In this document: one piece after another, positions 34,052-43,174 of the stretch | How positions within the stretch are numbered: the first letter of the stretch is position 1 | Layout of the letters: every line of letters begins with the position of its first letter | Assembly (NCBI RefSeq): GCF_965223285.1 | Contig: NZ_OZ244997.1 | Coordinates: forward strand, 3,410,001 to 3,474,000 | Length of the DNA: 64,000 nt | Reading direction: 5' to 3' | From: Leptofilum sp965223285 | Lineage (GTDB): Bacteria; Chloroflexota; Anaerolineae; Promineifilales; Promineifilaceae | Notes under the pieces: model-generated | Database searches by the model: none | Seen by the model: the letters and a program-made list of their open reading frames with translations, nothing else | What the model was told of the DNA's origin: nothing | Program-made: the position numbers and the translations under genes

Positions 34052-35635
34052 ATGATCCACAAGTTCCAGCTTACTGGCGACATCCACCCCGGTTTTGAAC
34101 GCATTCTTACCGAAGAAGCATTGAATTTTGTTGCTGCCCTTGATGATGCTTTTTATGAGCGGCGGCACACTTTGCTGAAGCAGCGGGACGTGCGCCAGGC
34201 ACGTTTAGATGCGGGGGAGATGCCTGACTTTTTGCCGGAAACGGCCGTAATTCGCGAGTCTGATTGGAAAGTGGCACCCATCCCCGCCGACTTGATGGAT
34301 CGCCGTGTGGAAATCACCGGCCCCGTGGATCGCAAAATGGTCATCAACGCGCTGAACTCTGGCGCCAATATGTACATGGCCGACTTTGAAGATTCTCATT
34401 CTCCCACCTGGTTCGACACGGTTCAGGGGCAAATTAACCTGAGCGATGCCATCGACGGCTCAATTACCTTCACCAACCCCAACGGCAAGTTCTACCAACT
34501 AAATGAAACGATTGCGACGCTGCTGGTACGCCCCCGTGGTTGGCACCTGGACGAGAAGCATATGCTGCTGAACGGCCGTTCCGTCTCTGCCTCCCTCTTT
34601 GATTTTGGCCTTTTCTTTTTCCACAACGCCAAAAAATTGTTGGACAAAGGCAGCGGCCCCTACTTTTACCTGCCTAAATTAGAAAGCCACCTGGAAGCCC
34701 GCTTGTGGAACGATGTGTTTGTGATGGCACAGGATATGCTCGGCGTGCCGCAAGGCAGCATTCGAGCCACCGTTCTCATCGAAAATATTTTGGCCGCTTT
34801 TGAGATGGATGAGATTTTGTACGAACTGCGCGACCATTCCGCTGGCTTAAACTGCGGCCGCTGGGATTACATCTTCAGTGCCATCCGCAAATTCCGTAAG
34901 CACCCTAGCTTTGTACTGCCAGACCGCGCCGAAGTGACGATGACGACGCATATGATGCGTTCCTACTCGCTGCTACTTATCAAAACGTGCCATCGGCGTG
35001 GCATTCACGCCATGGGCGGCATGGCGGCTCAAATTCCGATTAAAAACAATCCCGAAGCAAACGAAAACGCTCTAGGCAAAGTGCGCGCCGATAAGAAACG
35101 TGAAGCCGAAGACGGGCATGATGGCACCTGGGTGGCTCATCCTGCACTGGTGGCCATTGCCAAAGAAGAGTTCGACAAGGTGATGCCTGGCCCCAACCAA
35201 ATTGAGCGGCTGCGGGAAGATGTCAACATCACTTCTGAAGATTTGCTCACAGTGCCGCAGGGCAGCATTACCGAAGCCGGGCTGCGTACCAACATGGATG
35301 TGGGCATTCAATACATGGCCTCCTGGCTGGATGGCAGCGGCTGCGTACCCATCTACAACCTGATGGAAGATGCCGCCACGGCCGAAATCTCACGCGCCCA
35401 AGTGTGGCAATGGTTGCACAACCCCGGCACCAAGCTGGCGGACGGCCGTTCCATCACCCCAGAACTCTTGCACGAATTGATGCCCGCAGTGATGAAACAA
35501 ATAGAAACGGCCGTTGGCTCAGAGCGATTTGAACACGGCAAATACAAAGATGCTAGCCAGCTTTTCGAGGAAATCATCATCGGTAAAGAGTTCACCGAAT
35601 TTCTGACATTGCCTGCATACGAGCGTCTCAATTAG
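34052..35635 (+). CDS. aceB: Malate synthase A
   Basis: This 527-residue enzyme condenses glyoxylate with acetyl-CoA to malate. Family motifs include RESDWKVAPIPADLMDRRVE, the active-site region NMYMADFEDSHSPTW, ETIATLLVRPRGWHLDEKH and GMAAQIPIKNNPEANE. The length matches the A isoform rather than the longer G isoform. CAAGGAG precedes the ATG. It is followed by aceA, giving a complete glyoxylate shunt under the adjacent RamB-like regulator. Confidence 0.96.
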   Translation: MIHKFQLTGDIHPGFERILTEEALNFVAALDDAFYERRHTLLKQRDVRQARLDAGEMPDFLPETAVIRESDWKVAPIPADLMDRRVEITGPVDRKMVINALNSGANMYMADFEDSHSPTWFDTVQGQINLSDAIDGSITFTNPNGKFYQLNETIATLLVRPRGWHLDEKHMLLNGRSVSASLFDFGLFFFHNAKKLLDKGSGPYFYLPKLESHLEARLWNDVFVMAQDMLGVPQGSIRATVLIENILAAFEMDEILYELRDHSAGLNCGRWDYIFSAIRKFRKHPSFVLPDRAEVTMTTHMMRSYSLLLIKTCHRRGIHAMGGMAAQIPIKNNPEANENALGKVRADKKREAEDGHDGTWVAHPALVAIAKEEFDKVMPGPNQIERLREDVNITSEDLLTVPQGSITEAGLRTNMDVGIQYMASWLDGSGCVPIYNLMEDAATAEISRAQVWQWLHNPGTKLADGRSITPELLHELMPAVMKQIETAVGSERFEHGKYKDASQLFEEIIIGKEFTEFLTLPAYERLN

Positions 35636-35647
35636 AAACTGTAAAAG

Positions 35648-35712
35648 CCACAGAGGAAAAAGAGAAATCAGAGAAAAGATTTAACCCCTCTAAAAACTCT
35701 GTGGCTAAAAAA
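35648..35712. repeat. CT-rich dispersed repeat, inverted copy
   Basis: GCCACAGAGG with AAAAAGAGAAATCAGAGAAA is the reverse complement of the repeat type seen at 30520 and 43108. GCCACAGAG (35648-35656) also pairs with CTCTGTGGC (35696-35704), so the aceB-aceA gap can form a long hairpin. It lacks a T tail, so I read it as a repeat rather than a terminator. Confidence 0.4.
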
Positions 35713-35801
35713 GATTTAGTGTTTTCGCGGCACAAGTCAAAATAATCGCCGCATATTTTTTTAACAATTGTGTTTCTTAATCAAAACTTGGAGGAGTGAG
35801 C

Positions 35802-37103
35802 ATGTTAAAACAGTATGACGTATCGCAAATGGAAAATAGCTGGAAGTTTGATAAGCGGTGGCAGGGCATTAAACGGCCGTACACCAGCCATGATGTTTGC
35901 CGTTTGCGGGGAACCATCCAAATTGAGCACACCCTGGCCCGGATGGGAGCCGAACGTCTCTGGCGGTTAATGCACAAAGAAGATTATGTCAATGCACTGG
36001 GTGCGCTTTCTGGCAACCAGGCTGTGCAGATGGTGCAGGCTGGCCTCAAAGCCATCTATCTCAGTGGTTGGCAAGTTGCCGCCGATGCCAATGGCGTCGG
36101 GCACACCTACCCAGACCAAAGCCTCTACCCGGCCGATAGCGCACCAAAATTAGCCAAGCGCATCAACAACGCCCTCATGCGCGCCGACCAGATTTACCAC
36201 ATGAACAACCAAAACGGCGTTTACTGGTTTGCCCCCATCGTTGCCGACGCCGAATCTGGCTTTGGCGGCTCGCTTAACGCTTTCGAGCTAATGAAGATGA
36301 TGATTGAAGCGGGCGTGGCGGGTGTTCACTTTGAAGACCAACTCTCTTCTGCCAAGAAATGTGGCCACATGGGCGGCAAGGTACTCGTTCCTACCCGTGA
36401 ATTCATCCAAAAACTGGTGTCGGCACGGTTGGCCGCCGACGTGATGGGCGTACCAACCGTACTCATCGCCCGCACCGATGCCGACTCAGCCCAACTGATC
36501 ACCAGCGATATTGACGAACGGGATCAGCCGTTCATCACGGGCGAGCGCACCTCTGAAGGGTTCTACAATGTGAAGGGTGGCCTGGAAAGTGCCATTGCTC
36601 GCGGCCTCTCTTACGCTCCGTATGCCGACGTGATTTGGTGCGAAACCTCTACGCCAGACCTGGGTGAAGCCAAAGAGTTTGCTGACGCCATTCATGAGAA
36701 ATTCCCCGGCAAGATGCTGGCTTACAACTGTTCACCATCGTTCAACTGGCGACGCAACCTGGACGAGGACACAATCGCTAAGTTCCAGGTAGAGCTGGGC
36801 AATATGGGGTACAAGTTCCAATTTGTTACCCTGGCCGGATTCCATGCGCTAAACACCAGCATGTTTGAGCTGGCACTGGCTTACAAGCAGGATGGCATGG
36901 CTGGCTACTCACGGTTGCAGCAGCATGAGTTTGATCTGGAAGCCAGCGATGGCTACCGCGCTATTAAGCACCAAAGCTTTGTGGGAGCTGGCTACTTTGA
37001 TGAGGTTCAACTGACGGTTTCCGGTGGTGAAGCGTCTACCGCTGCCCTAAAGGGGTCTACCGAAGAAGCGCAGTTTGATGATGCACCTGTACCAGCACAC
37101 TAA
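35802..37103 (+). CDS. aceA: Isocitrate lyase
   Basis: This 433-residue enzyme cleaves isocitrate to succinate and glyoxylate. The catalytic loop is KKCGHMGGKVLVPT (Cys187). Other family motifs are WFAPIVADAESGFGG, GVHFEDQLSSAKK, LIARTDADSAQLI and YNCSPSFNWRRNL. I choose the ATG at 35802, six bases after GGAGGAG, over the GTG at 35796. The gene lies about 160 bases after aceB and shares its promoter region. Confidence 0.96.
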   Translation: MLKQYDVSQMENSWKFDKRWQGIKRPYTSHDVCRLRGTIQIEHTLARMGAERLWRLMHKEDYVNALGALSGNQAVQMVQAGLKAIYLSGWQVAADANGVGHTYPDQSLYPADSAPKLAKRINNALMRADQIYHMNNQNGVYWFAPIVADAESGFGGSLNAFELMKMMIEAGVAGVHFEDQLSSAKKCGHMGGKVLVPTREFIQKLVSARLAADVMGVPTVLIARTDADSAQLITSDIDERDQPFITGERTSEGFYNVKGGLESAIARGLSYAPYADVIWCETSTPDLGEAKEFADAIHEKFPGKMLAYNCSPSFNWRRNLDEDTIAKFQVELGNMGYKFQFVTLAGFHALNTSMFELALAYKQDGMAGYSRLQQHEFDLEASDGYRAIKHQSFVGAGYFDEVQLTVSGGEASTAALKGSTEEAQFDDAPVPAH

Positions 37104-37245
37104 AGCACCTTAATTCTTCCATTCACTCCTTGGTATGTAAAAGCGGGAAAGTATTTTGATTTAGACAGAGCCGTTCCTCACGCTTTTACTTGAGTAACTC
37201 ACAATATCGCGGCTCGTTTTTATCAAGACACTTATTGTGATTTAC

Positions 37246-37287
37246 AAAAAGAAACGGCCGTTTGTGGGAGACGGCCGTTTCTTTTTG
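37246..37287 (+). terminator. Terminator built from two copies of the iterated palindrome
   Basis: AAAAAGAAACGGCCGT (37246-37261) pairs with ACGGCCGTTTCTTTTT across a short loop, TTGTGGGAG. Both arms contain ACGGCCGT, and the stem continues into A/T runs, giving a strong bidirectional-type terminator behind aceA. Confidence 0.8.
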
Positions 37288-37392
37288 TCTGCTTTCCCAT
37301 TTCCCCGCCAATTTGGCACGTAAGCTAAACGTTAACTTTGCCCCTTTAGGATACCCTGACTATCAACAATTTGCTTCGCATCCAAGAGAACT

Positions 37393-38139
37393 ATGCAGTC
37401 ATTAGAGCAAAAAACATTTATCGAGCATGATAAGATGGTCGAATCTTCGACAGGATTGAAGATTTATTTATTTGGTTCACCATCTTTTTTCATTAACGGG
37501 CAGCCAATCGCCGACACATCGTCTAATAAAGTTGAAGCGTTGCTTGCCTATTTGGTGTGCCATCCTTACCCACACCTGCGCGATGCGCTGGCCTCATTGC
37601 TATTCAATGCCCAATCACGTAGACAGGCCAACAGCAATTTGCGGGTTCTGCTGTCTCGCCTGCGCCGCGTTTGCGAGGACAGTGTACTCATCACACGGCA
37701 AACGGTGCGGCTGAATCCAGCGTATGAGGTTTGGTTGGATACGGCCGTTTTTCAGCAAACCATCGCTCAACAACCGGAAGCAGCTATAGAGCTTTATAAA
37801 GGTGATTTCTTGGAAACTGTACAAGTGCAAGATGCCAACAGGTTTGTGGAATGGGCCGCGCTGGAGCGCGAAGAACATCGGTTGCTGGCCCTAGAAACCC
37901 TGTTACAGCTCATAAAAAAATATGAAGCGGCTGGCGAGCTGGAGAGAGCCATCTACTTTGCCCAACAGATCCTTGCCATTGAACCCCATCATGAAGGGTG
38001 GCACCGCTGGCTGATTCAGCTACATTTGCAGAATGGTCAGCGTACCGAAGCAGAAGCTCAACTAGCGGCGTGCCAGCAAATTATCCAAGAAACCTTTGAA
38101 CAGGAACCTTCCCCAAAGACTCAATCTCTCCTTTCTTGA
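37393..38139 (+). CDS. Orphan BTAD (SARP-like) regulator without ATPase or TPR
   Basis: This 248-residue protein has only the N-terminal two modules of the AfsR-type family. A winged helix comes first (LKIYLFGSPSFFINGQPIAD, SNLRVLLSRLRRV), then the BTAD helices (ELERAIYFAQQILAIEPHHE, HRWLIQLHLQNGQRTEAEAQ). Its start closely resembles that of the regulator at 16411. It has a normal stop, so it is probably a stand-alone SARP rather than a truncation. The target is unknown. The gene downstream encodes a membrane protein. Confidence 0.8.
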   Translation: MQSLEQKTFIEHDKMVESSTGLKIYLFGSPSFFINGQPIADTSSNKVEALLAYLVCHPYPHLRDALASLLFNAQSRRQANSNLRVLLSRLRRVCEDSVLITRQTVRLNPAYEVWLDTAVFQQTIAQQPEAAIELYKGDFLETVQVQDANRFVEWAALEREEHRLLALETLLQLIKKYEAAGELERAIYFAQQILAIEPHHEGWHRWLIQLHLQNGQRTEAEAQLAACQQIIQETFEQEPSPKTQSLLS

Positions 38140-38153
38140 GAACATATCACAAA

Positions 38154-38173
38154 TTGATCAGTGTCCTGATCAA
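38154..38173. other. Short perfect hairpin downstream of the orphan BTAD gene
   Basis: TTGATCAG (38154-38161) and CTGATCAA (38166-38173) enclose a TGTC tetraloop. No T tail follows, so it is not a classical terminator. CT/GTG-rich repeat-like sequence (ATCTGTGTAAAACAGTGT) lies just downstream. Confidence 0.35.
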
Positions 38174-38403
38174 CACAGGTTCACACTGCTTCTGGTTCTT
38201 ATCTGTGTAAAACAGTGTAAATCTGTGTCCTATTTGTTTTGATATTGTTGGATAGCCTTTCCCCACTTTACAAACAATTTACAAACGCATTGCAACTTTC
38301 AGGAATCTCTCCGGTATCTATAACCAGTAACGGACAGTGGCAAGTTCAAAAAGCTATCAACCAGCTACCAGCAACTAGCCACCAAACCTAAGGAGACATT
38401 CTC

Positions 38404-38919
38404 ATGGTTGACGTGTATATCGTTGTTTATACCCTGCTTGGTATTCTGATCTGTTTGCCTGCGCTGCTGCTGGCCCTAAATTTGCTGATGCCCAAAATTA
38501 CTCAGCGCATCGAAACGCGCCTGGAAAAAACGCCAGGTAAAAGTTTTGTGCTGGGCGTGCCGGTAACAGCCGCTTTCCTTCTCTGGATCGCCATTACTGC
38601 CAACATCCCCGGCCTTGGGCAAGGAAGTGCCTTTTTGGCTGCTTTTGTGGGCATGGGGCTGGGCACGTTGGGCGCAGCGGGCATGTCTCGGCTGCTGGCC
38701 AAACGAGTTCAGGTGTTGGTAAGTTCCAGTTCTGAGGCATTGAGTTTGCTGCGCGGCGCAGTAATGTATGAGCTGGCTTGCCTGTTTCCCATCGTGGGCT
38801 GGTTTTTGTTTGCGCCCGTTGTGGGCATTACGGTGATAGGTGCGGCCGTTTTCGGCCTGCTTGGTTGGCTGCCGCGACCGTCGGTGAGCGAGCAAGTAGT
38901 TGTGGCGAGTCAACAGTAA
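38404..38919 (+). CDS. Small integral membrane protein of unknown function
   Basis: This 171-residue protein has about four hydrophobic segments: VDVYIVVYTLLGILICLPAL near the N-terminus, then VTAAFLLWIAITA, SAFLAAFVGMGLGTLGAAG and the C-terminal FPIVGWFLFAPVVG region. The loop between segments carries RIETRLEKTPGKSF. No catalytic motif is visible. The arrangement superficially resembles small bactofilin- or transporter-associated proteins, but I cannot assign it. AAGGAG precedes the ATG. It lies directly upstream of the DUF1800 gene. Confidence 0.7.
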   Translation: MVDVYIVVYTLLGILICLPALLLALNLLMPKITQRIETRLEKTPGKSFVLGVPVTAAFLLWIAITANIPGLGQGSAFLAAFVGMGLGTLGAAGMSRLLAKRVQVLVSSSSEALSLLRGAVMYELACLFPIVGWFLFAPVVGITVIGAAVFGLLGWLPRPSVSEQVVVASQQ

Positions 38920-38943
38920 TCAGTAATCGGTGAACTGATTACT
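38915..38943. repeat. Hairpin AGTAATCAGT/ACTGATTACT
   Basis: A 10-base perfect stem (38915-38924 with 38934-38943) lies around a 9-base loop and overlaps the membrane-protein stop. The repetitive AGTAATCAGTAATC sequence is typical of dispersed intergenic repeats. Confidence 0.4.
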
Positions 38944-38963
38944 AATTGGCGAAGGAATCTGAC

Positions 38964-40511
38964 ATGAGACTAACCAGGCGCGATTTCTTACGACTTGGTG
39001 GCTTAACGGCCGTTGCGGCCGGAACCGCCGGATGCAGTGCAGTGGGCAGGCAACTCTCACAAAATGAGCTGCCAGAAACGTTGGAGGTGCCAACGGCCGT
39101 TCCCGGCACGGCACCCCTCACCCAAGCCGCAACCGCGCTGCCTACCTTGGCCATCGATCCGGCACGGCGGTTGCTGAACAGAGCCGGGTACGGCCCCAGG
39201 CCCGGCGAAGTTGCGCGCGTCAATCAGCTTGGATTAGCAGATTATTTGGAAGCGCAGCTCAATCCCGATGGCATCGCCGATTTAGCAGGCGATCTCATTG
39301 CCCGACACCAAACATTGTACGAGATGGATGCCAGCGTGCTGGTGGAGCAAGAGCCGAAAGATGCCACCATCGAGTTAATTGGGTCCACTTTTATGCGTGC
39401 CATCTACTCCAAGCGGCAGCTTTATGAAGCGATGGTTGAGTTTTGGTCGGATCATTTCAACATTTACCTACGCAAAGAGCAGGTGATGCCTCTGGCCAAA
39501 ATTGTGGATGACCGGGACGTGATACGGCCGTTTGCCCTGGGCAACTTCCGCGATTTACTGGCAGCCTCGGCCAAAAGCCCCGCTATGCTGCTCTACCTGG
39601 ACAATATCCACAACGAAAAGAGCCACCCCAACGAAAATTACGCCCGCGAACTGCTGGAACTGCACACGCTGGGTGTGAACGGTGGCTACAGCCAACAAGA
39701 TGTGCAGGAGGTCGCCCGGATGTTGACTGGTTGGACGGTGGCACGACGCGGCCGTTTGCGTGGGCAATTCATCTTTGATGAAGCGATTCATGACTTTGGC
39801 GAAAAGGTGGTGCTGGGCAAAACTTTCCCTGCTGGACGAGGCGAGGCGGAAGTGGAAGAGCTGCTCGATTTGCTGGCGTTGCACCCGTCCACGGCCAACT
39901 TTTTGGCCACCAAGCTAGTGCGCCGTTTTGTGGCCGACGAGCCACCCGCCGAGTTGGTGAACCAGGTGGCGGATACATTCCTGCAAAGCGGCGGTGAAAT
40001 CAAGCCGATGCTGCGTGCGATCTTCCTGAGTGAGCAATTTGCAACTGCCCCTGCCAAGCTGAAACGGCCGCACACCTACATGGTCTCCGTGCTGCGCACC
40101 CTGCATGTGGATTTCGGCCTGAGACGAGGGCGCGCCATCGCTGACTGGATGCAAATGATGGGGCAACCGCTGTTCCACTGGCCCCCGCCGGATGGATATC
40201 CTGACATCTCGTCGGCGTGGACGGCCAATCTGCTGCCCCGCTGGAACTTTGCCCTGGCACTGCTGCACAACGAGATTCCGGGAGCCACCGTGCCGCTGGA
40301 AGATATTGTGGCGGCGGGCGGGGCAGAAACGGCCGTTGACATGCTGCAACTGTTTGGGGGATTGGTATACGGCCGTTCCCTGCAACCAAACGAACTGGCA
40401 CTGTTCACCGACTACGTAGGCAGCCAGCCCAGCAACAACCGGGAAGGGCGGCTGCGGCTGCGCGATTGCGTCGCCCTCATGCTAGCCAGCCCTGAATTTC
40501 AGTGGACCTAA
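38964..40511 (+). CDS. DUF1800 family protein, Tat-exported
   Basis: This protein of about 515 residues starts with a twin-arginine signal (TRRDFLRLGGLTAVAAGTAG, then a Cys, possibly lipidated). It carries DUF1800 signatures: RLLNRAGYGPRPGEV, YSKRQLYEAMVEFWSDHFNI, NYARELLELHTLGVNGGYSQ and FHWPPPDGYPD. These proteins are usually encoded with a DUF1501 partner, and that partner lies at 43175. Their biochemical role is not established. The ATG at 38964 has AAGGAA at the right distance. The upstream TTG at 38946 does not. Confidence 0.9.
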   Translation: MRLTRRDFLRLGGLTAVAAGTAGCSAVGRQLSQNELPETLEVPTAVPGTAPLTQAATALPTLAIDPARRLLNRAGYGPRPGEVARVNQLGLADYLEAQLNPDGIADLAGDLIARHQTLYEMDASVLVEQEPKDATIELIGSTFMRAIYSKRQLYEAMVEFWSDHFNIYLRKEQVMPLAKIVDDRDVIRPFALGNFRDLLAASAKSPAMLLYLDNIHNEKSHPNENYARELLELHTLGVNGGYSQQDVQEVARMLTGWTVARRGRLRGQFIFDEAIHDFGEKVVLGKTFPAGRGEAEVEELLDLLALHPSTANFLATKLVRRFVADEPPAELVNQVADTFLQSGGEIKPMLRAIFLSEQFATAPAKLKRPHTYMVSVLRTLHVDFGLRRGRAIADWMQMMGQPLFHWPPPDGYPDISSAWTANLLPRWNFALALLHNEIPGATVPLEDIVAAGGAETAVDMLQLFGGLVYGRSLQPNELALFTDYVGSQPSNNREGRLRLRDCVALMLASPEFQWT

Positions 40512-40782
40512 GATTTAAATGAGAAGGCTCATGCGCTCCCCTCTGAAGTTTAAGACGGCCGTTCGGCAAAGCGGCAGGAACTTTTATACTAAAGTCAACG
40601 CCAGTCCGCCAAGCCACCCCAGTTTTCTGGGCTCCGTAAAACACACCGCAGCCAATAAGAACGTCAAAGTACCTGATTGGTTCATTATCCCCTTGCCAGC
40701 TGTTTCAGGCGCGGCAGGGTATGTCCTTTGCGTCAGCCTCACAGACAATGGAAATCAGTTATTGCTAGCAAAAAAGGGAGTC

Positions 40783-43095
40783 ATGTTTAGTCGTTTGTTG
40801 CGTGCGTTGTCTCGTCATACCGGCATTTTGGTGCCAGCCACAACCATCTTGGTTTTTATACTCATCGGCGGTGCCTATCAGCAGCAAACGCCTTTGCTAG
40901 AGACGCCGGATGAGCCAAGCCACTTTGCTGTTGCCAATTACATCGCCCAAAATGGCAGCCTGCCGCCCCGCCCCATTGAAACGCGCACGGGGCCAGCCCC
41001 CACCGTTTCTGACGACGTGCCGTTTTATTATGCACCGCCACTTTACTACTGGTTGGCCTCCTGGCTCATTGACCCGGCCGAAACGGCCGAATTTGCCCGG
41101 TCGGTTGTGCCAAACCCCAACTTTGAACGGGGCATTGGCATCAATTTAGGGGCTGGTGCAGACAATAAAAATATGTACGTGCATACGGCCGCCCAAACAC
41201 CGCCGAATCTGGCAAGCTGGGCTGTCTCGATGCGGCGCGTTCGCCTGTTTTCGCTTCTGTTAGGTAGCTTAACCGTATTGGGAGGCTGGGCATTGGCGCA
41301 GCAGCTTTGGCCTAACAGTTGGCGTTGGCAGGCAACGGCCGTTTCCCTCATTCTGTTTAACCCGACGTTTCTTTATGTAAGCAATGGCGTTACCAATGAT
41401 CCGCTGCTGATTGCGGTAAGCAGTTGGAGCTTTGTGCTAATGGGCAGCCTGCTGCTACAGCCAGGGTACGCCAAAATTGGCTGGCGGGAATGGCTGCTGG
41501 CCTTGCTGCTGGGCTGCGCCATCCTCACCAAGCAAACTGGCTTCATCCTACTGCCGCCTGCCTTGTTGGTGATGCTCCACAAAGCTCAGCGGCAGCAATG
41601 GGCACCTGGGCGGCTGCTGACTGTATTGGGCGCGGGGGCGTTGGTGATTACGGCCGTTGGCGGCTGGTGGTATCTATATAACAGCATCACCTATGGCGAT
41701 CCGCTGGCATTGGAAAGCCATAATGCGCTTCCACCAATCGGCAACATGGCTGAACATTTGCAGTTTACGCTGGCGCAAAACTGGGGTGCGTTCAAAAGTT
41801 ATTGGGCTGCCTTTGGCTGGGCCACAATTTTTGTGGAACCAGTTTGGTACGCGTATTTTATGGGGCTAACAGGCTTGGGGATAACGGGCTGGTTGTGGAA
41901 ACGGCCGTCACGCAAACGTCACCAATTGCTGTGGCTGCCTGTGCTGCTAAATGGCGGTCTGTTGCTGGTTTGGCTGTGGCGCACGGCCGCGCCTTACGGC
42001 CGTCTTCTCTTCCCGGCCATTGTGCCCACAAGCTGCCTGCTGGTGCTGGGCTGGCAACAGTGGCTAGCGCGGCTGCGCTGGCCAGCGGCTGTGGGACAGT
42101 TGGGGATTGCTGTGCCTTTAGCCGTGCTGGCAATTGCCTCACCCACACGCTACCTGCAACCTGCCTTTGCACCCGTCACACTGGCCGCCACTGAAACAGG
42201 CGAGTTTGTGCCGCTGAATGCCATCTTTGGCAGCCAATTCCACCTGCTAGGTTACACGCTCAGTCCGCCCACCATGCAAGCTGGCGATACGGTCGAACTG
42301 ACATTGATGTGGCAACTTGCAGCCCCTTCGGCTGCCCCCAACCAAATCGAGGCAGTTGTCCAGGTTGCCCCCCTAAACCCAGAGGCACAGGTTGCCGCTG
42401 CTTCCCAGCTTTTAGGCTCGTCGCGCTACCCAGCACCTTTTTGGCAAGCAGTGGAAACCATCCGGCAAACGTACCAAATTGCCCTAACGACAGATACGCC
42501 AGCTCCCAGTTTATACTGGTTTGATCTGGTGCTGCTGGATGAAGCTAGCCAGAGCCGTTTGCCCATTGTTTGGCAGGAACGGCCGTTGTCAGAGGCACTA
42601 TTGCGAATTGGCCCCGTGCCAATCTATGCTCAGGAAGCTGGATTTTTGCAGGAAACGGCCGTGGCTACCCCAGCCATAGCTACTGAATACAACTTCAATG
42701 AGCAAATTCGGCTCAACGGATACACCATCGAACCAGCTACAAATGAGGTCGGCCTGAAACTGACCCTCTTTTGGGAATCCCTGGCTGAGCCAGCCGCAGA
42801 TTGGACGGTATTTGTCCATTTGGTTGATGAAAATGGCGAACTGGCTGTTCAGGGAGATGGCCTACCGCGCAATGGCAATTTCCCTACATCCTGGTGGGCG
42901 ACAGACATTATTGTTCCCGACACTCATTGGCTGGTAGGCGATTTCACCTGTGCCAATCTAGCCGATTATCAGCTTTTGGTGGGCTTTTATAACCCGGAAA
43001 CGGCCGTTCGGCTGCCCGTGAGCGATGCCGCTGGTCAGCCCATCCCCAACATGGCTGTCGAACTTCAGCCAACCTGTGCAGAATCAGATTCGTAA
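40783..43095 (+). CDS. Polytopic membrane glycosyltransferase-like protein (GT-C / DUF2142-like)
   Basis: From the ATG at 40783 the protein has about 770 residues. The first hydrophobic helix is followed by an extracytoplasmic loop with the acidic motif LLETPDEPSHFAVANYIAQN, as in dolichyl-phosphate-mannose-type or DUF2142 GT-C enzymes. About ten hydrophobic segments follow, to residue 475 or so. A beta-rich C-terminal region contains two similar modules (LLGYTLSPPTMQAGDTVELT and LNGYTIEPATNEVGLKLTLF). GGGAG lies close to the ATG. The frame is open back to 40519 but that part has no membrane or family signal. It sits between the DUF1800 and DUF1501 genes. Confidence 0.72.
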   Translation: MFSRLLRALSRHTGILVPATTILVFILIGGAYQQQTPLLETPDEPSHFAVANYIAQNGSLPPRPIETRTGPAPTVSDDVPFYYAPPLYYWLASWLIDPAETAEFARSVVPNPNFERGIGINLGAGADNKNMYVHTAAQTPPNLASWAVSMRRVRLFSLLLGSLTVLGGWALAQQLWPNSWRWQATAVSLILFNPTFLYVSNGVTNDPLLIAVSSWSFVLMGSLLLQPGYAKIGWREWLLALLLGCAILTKQTGFILLPPALLVMLHKAQRQQWAPGRLLTVLGAGALVITAVGGWWYLYNSITYGDPLALESHNALPPIGNMAEHLQFTLAQNWGAFKSYWAAFGWATIFVEPVWYAYFMGLTGLGITGWLWKRPSRKRHQLLWLPVLLNGGLLLVWLWRTAAPYGRLLFPAIVPTSCLLVLGWQQWLARLRWPAAVGQLGIAVPLAVLAIASPTRYLQPAFAPVTLAATETGEFVPLNAIFGSQFHLLGYTLSPPTMQAGDTVELTLMWQLAAPSAAPNQIEAVVQVAPLNPEAQVAAASQLLGSSRYPAPFWQAVETIRQTYQIALTTDTPAPSLYWFDLVLLDEASQSRLPIVWQERPLSEALLRIGPVPIYAQEAGFLQETAVATPAIATEYNFNEQIRLNGYTIEPATNEVGLKLTLFWESLAEPAADWTVFVHLVDENGELAVQGDGLPRNGNFPTSWWATDIIVPDTHWLVGDFTCANLADYQLLVGFYNPETAVRLPVSDAAGQPIPNMAVELQPTCAESDS

Positions 43096-43107
43096 CGTTA
43101 AGGAGTC

Positions 43108-43157
43108 CACAGATTTCCCTCTTTCTTTTCTCTGTGGCCTCTGTGGCAAATTTATTT
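43108..43157 (+). repeat. CT-rich dispersed intergenic repeat, copy 3
   Basis: CCCTCTTTCTTTTCTCTGTG continues as GCCTCTGTGGCAAATTTATT. It is close to the copy at 30520, and again abuts the ribosome site (GAAGGAG) of the next gene. Confidence 0.5.
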
Positions 43158-43174
43158 TTGAAGGAGCGTAAAAA

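Noticed and set aside
40519..40782. N-terminal 88-codon extension of the glycosyltransferase-like gene
   Set aside because: It is open but without membrane or family signal. The ATG at 40783 begins just before the first hydrophobic helix and has GGGAG near it.
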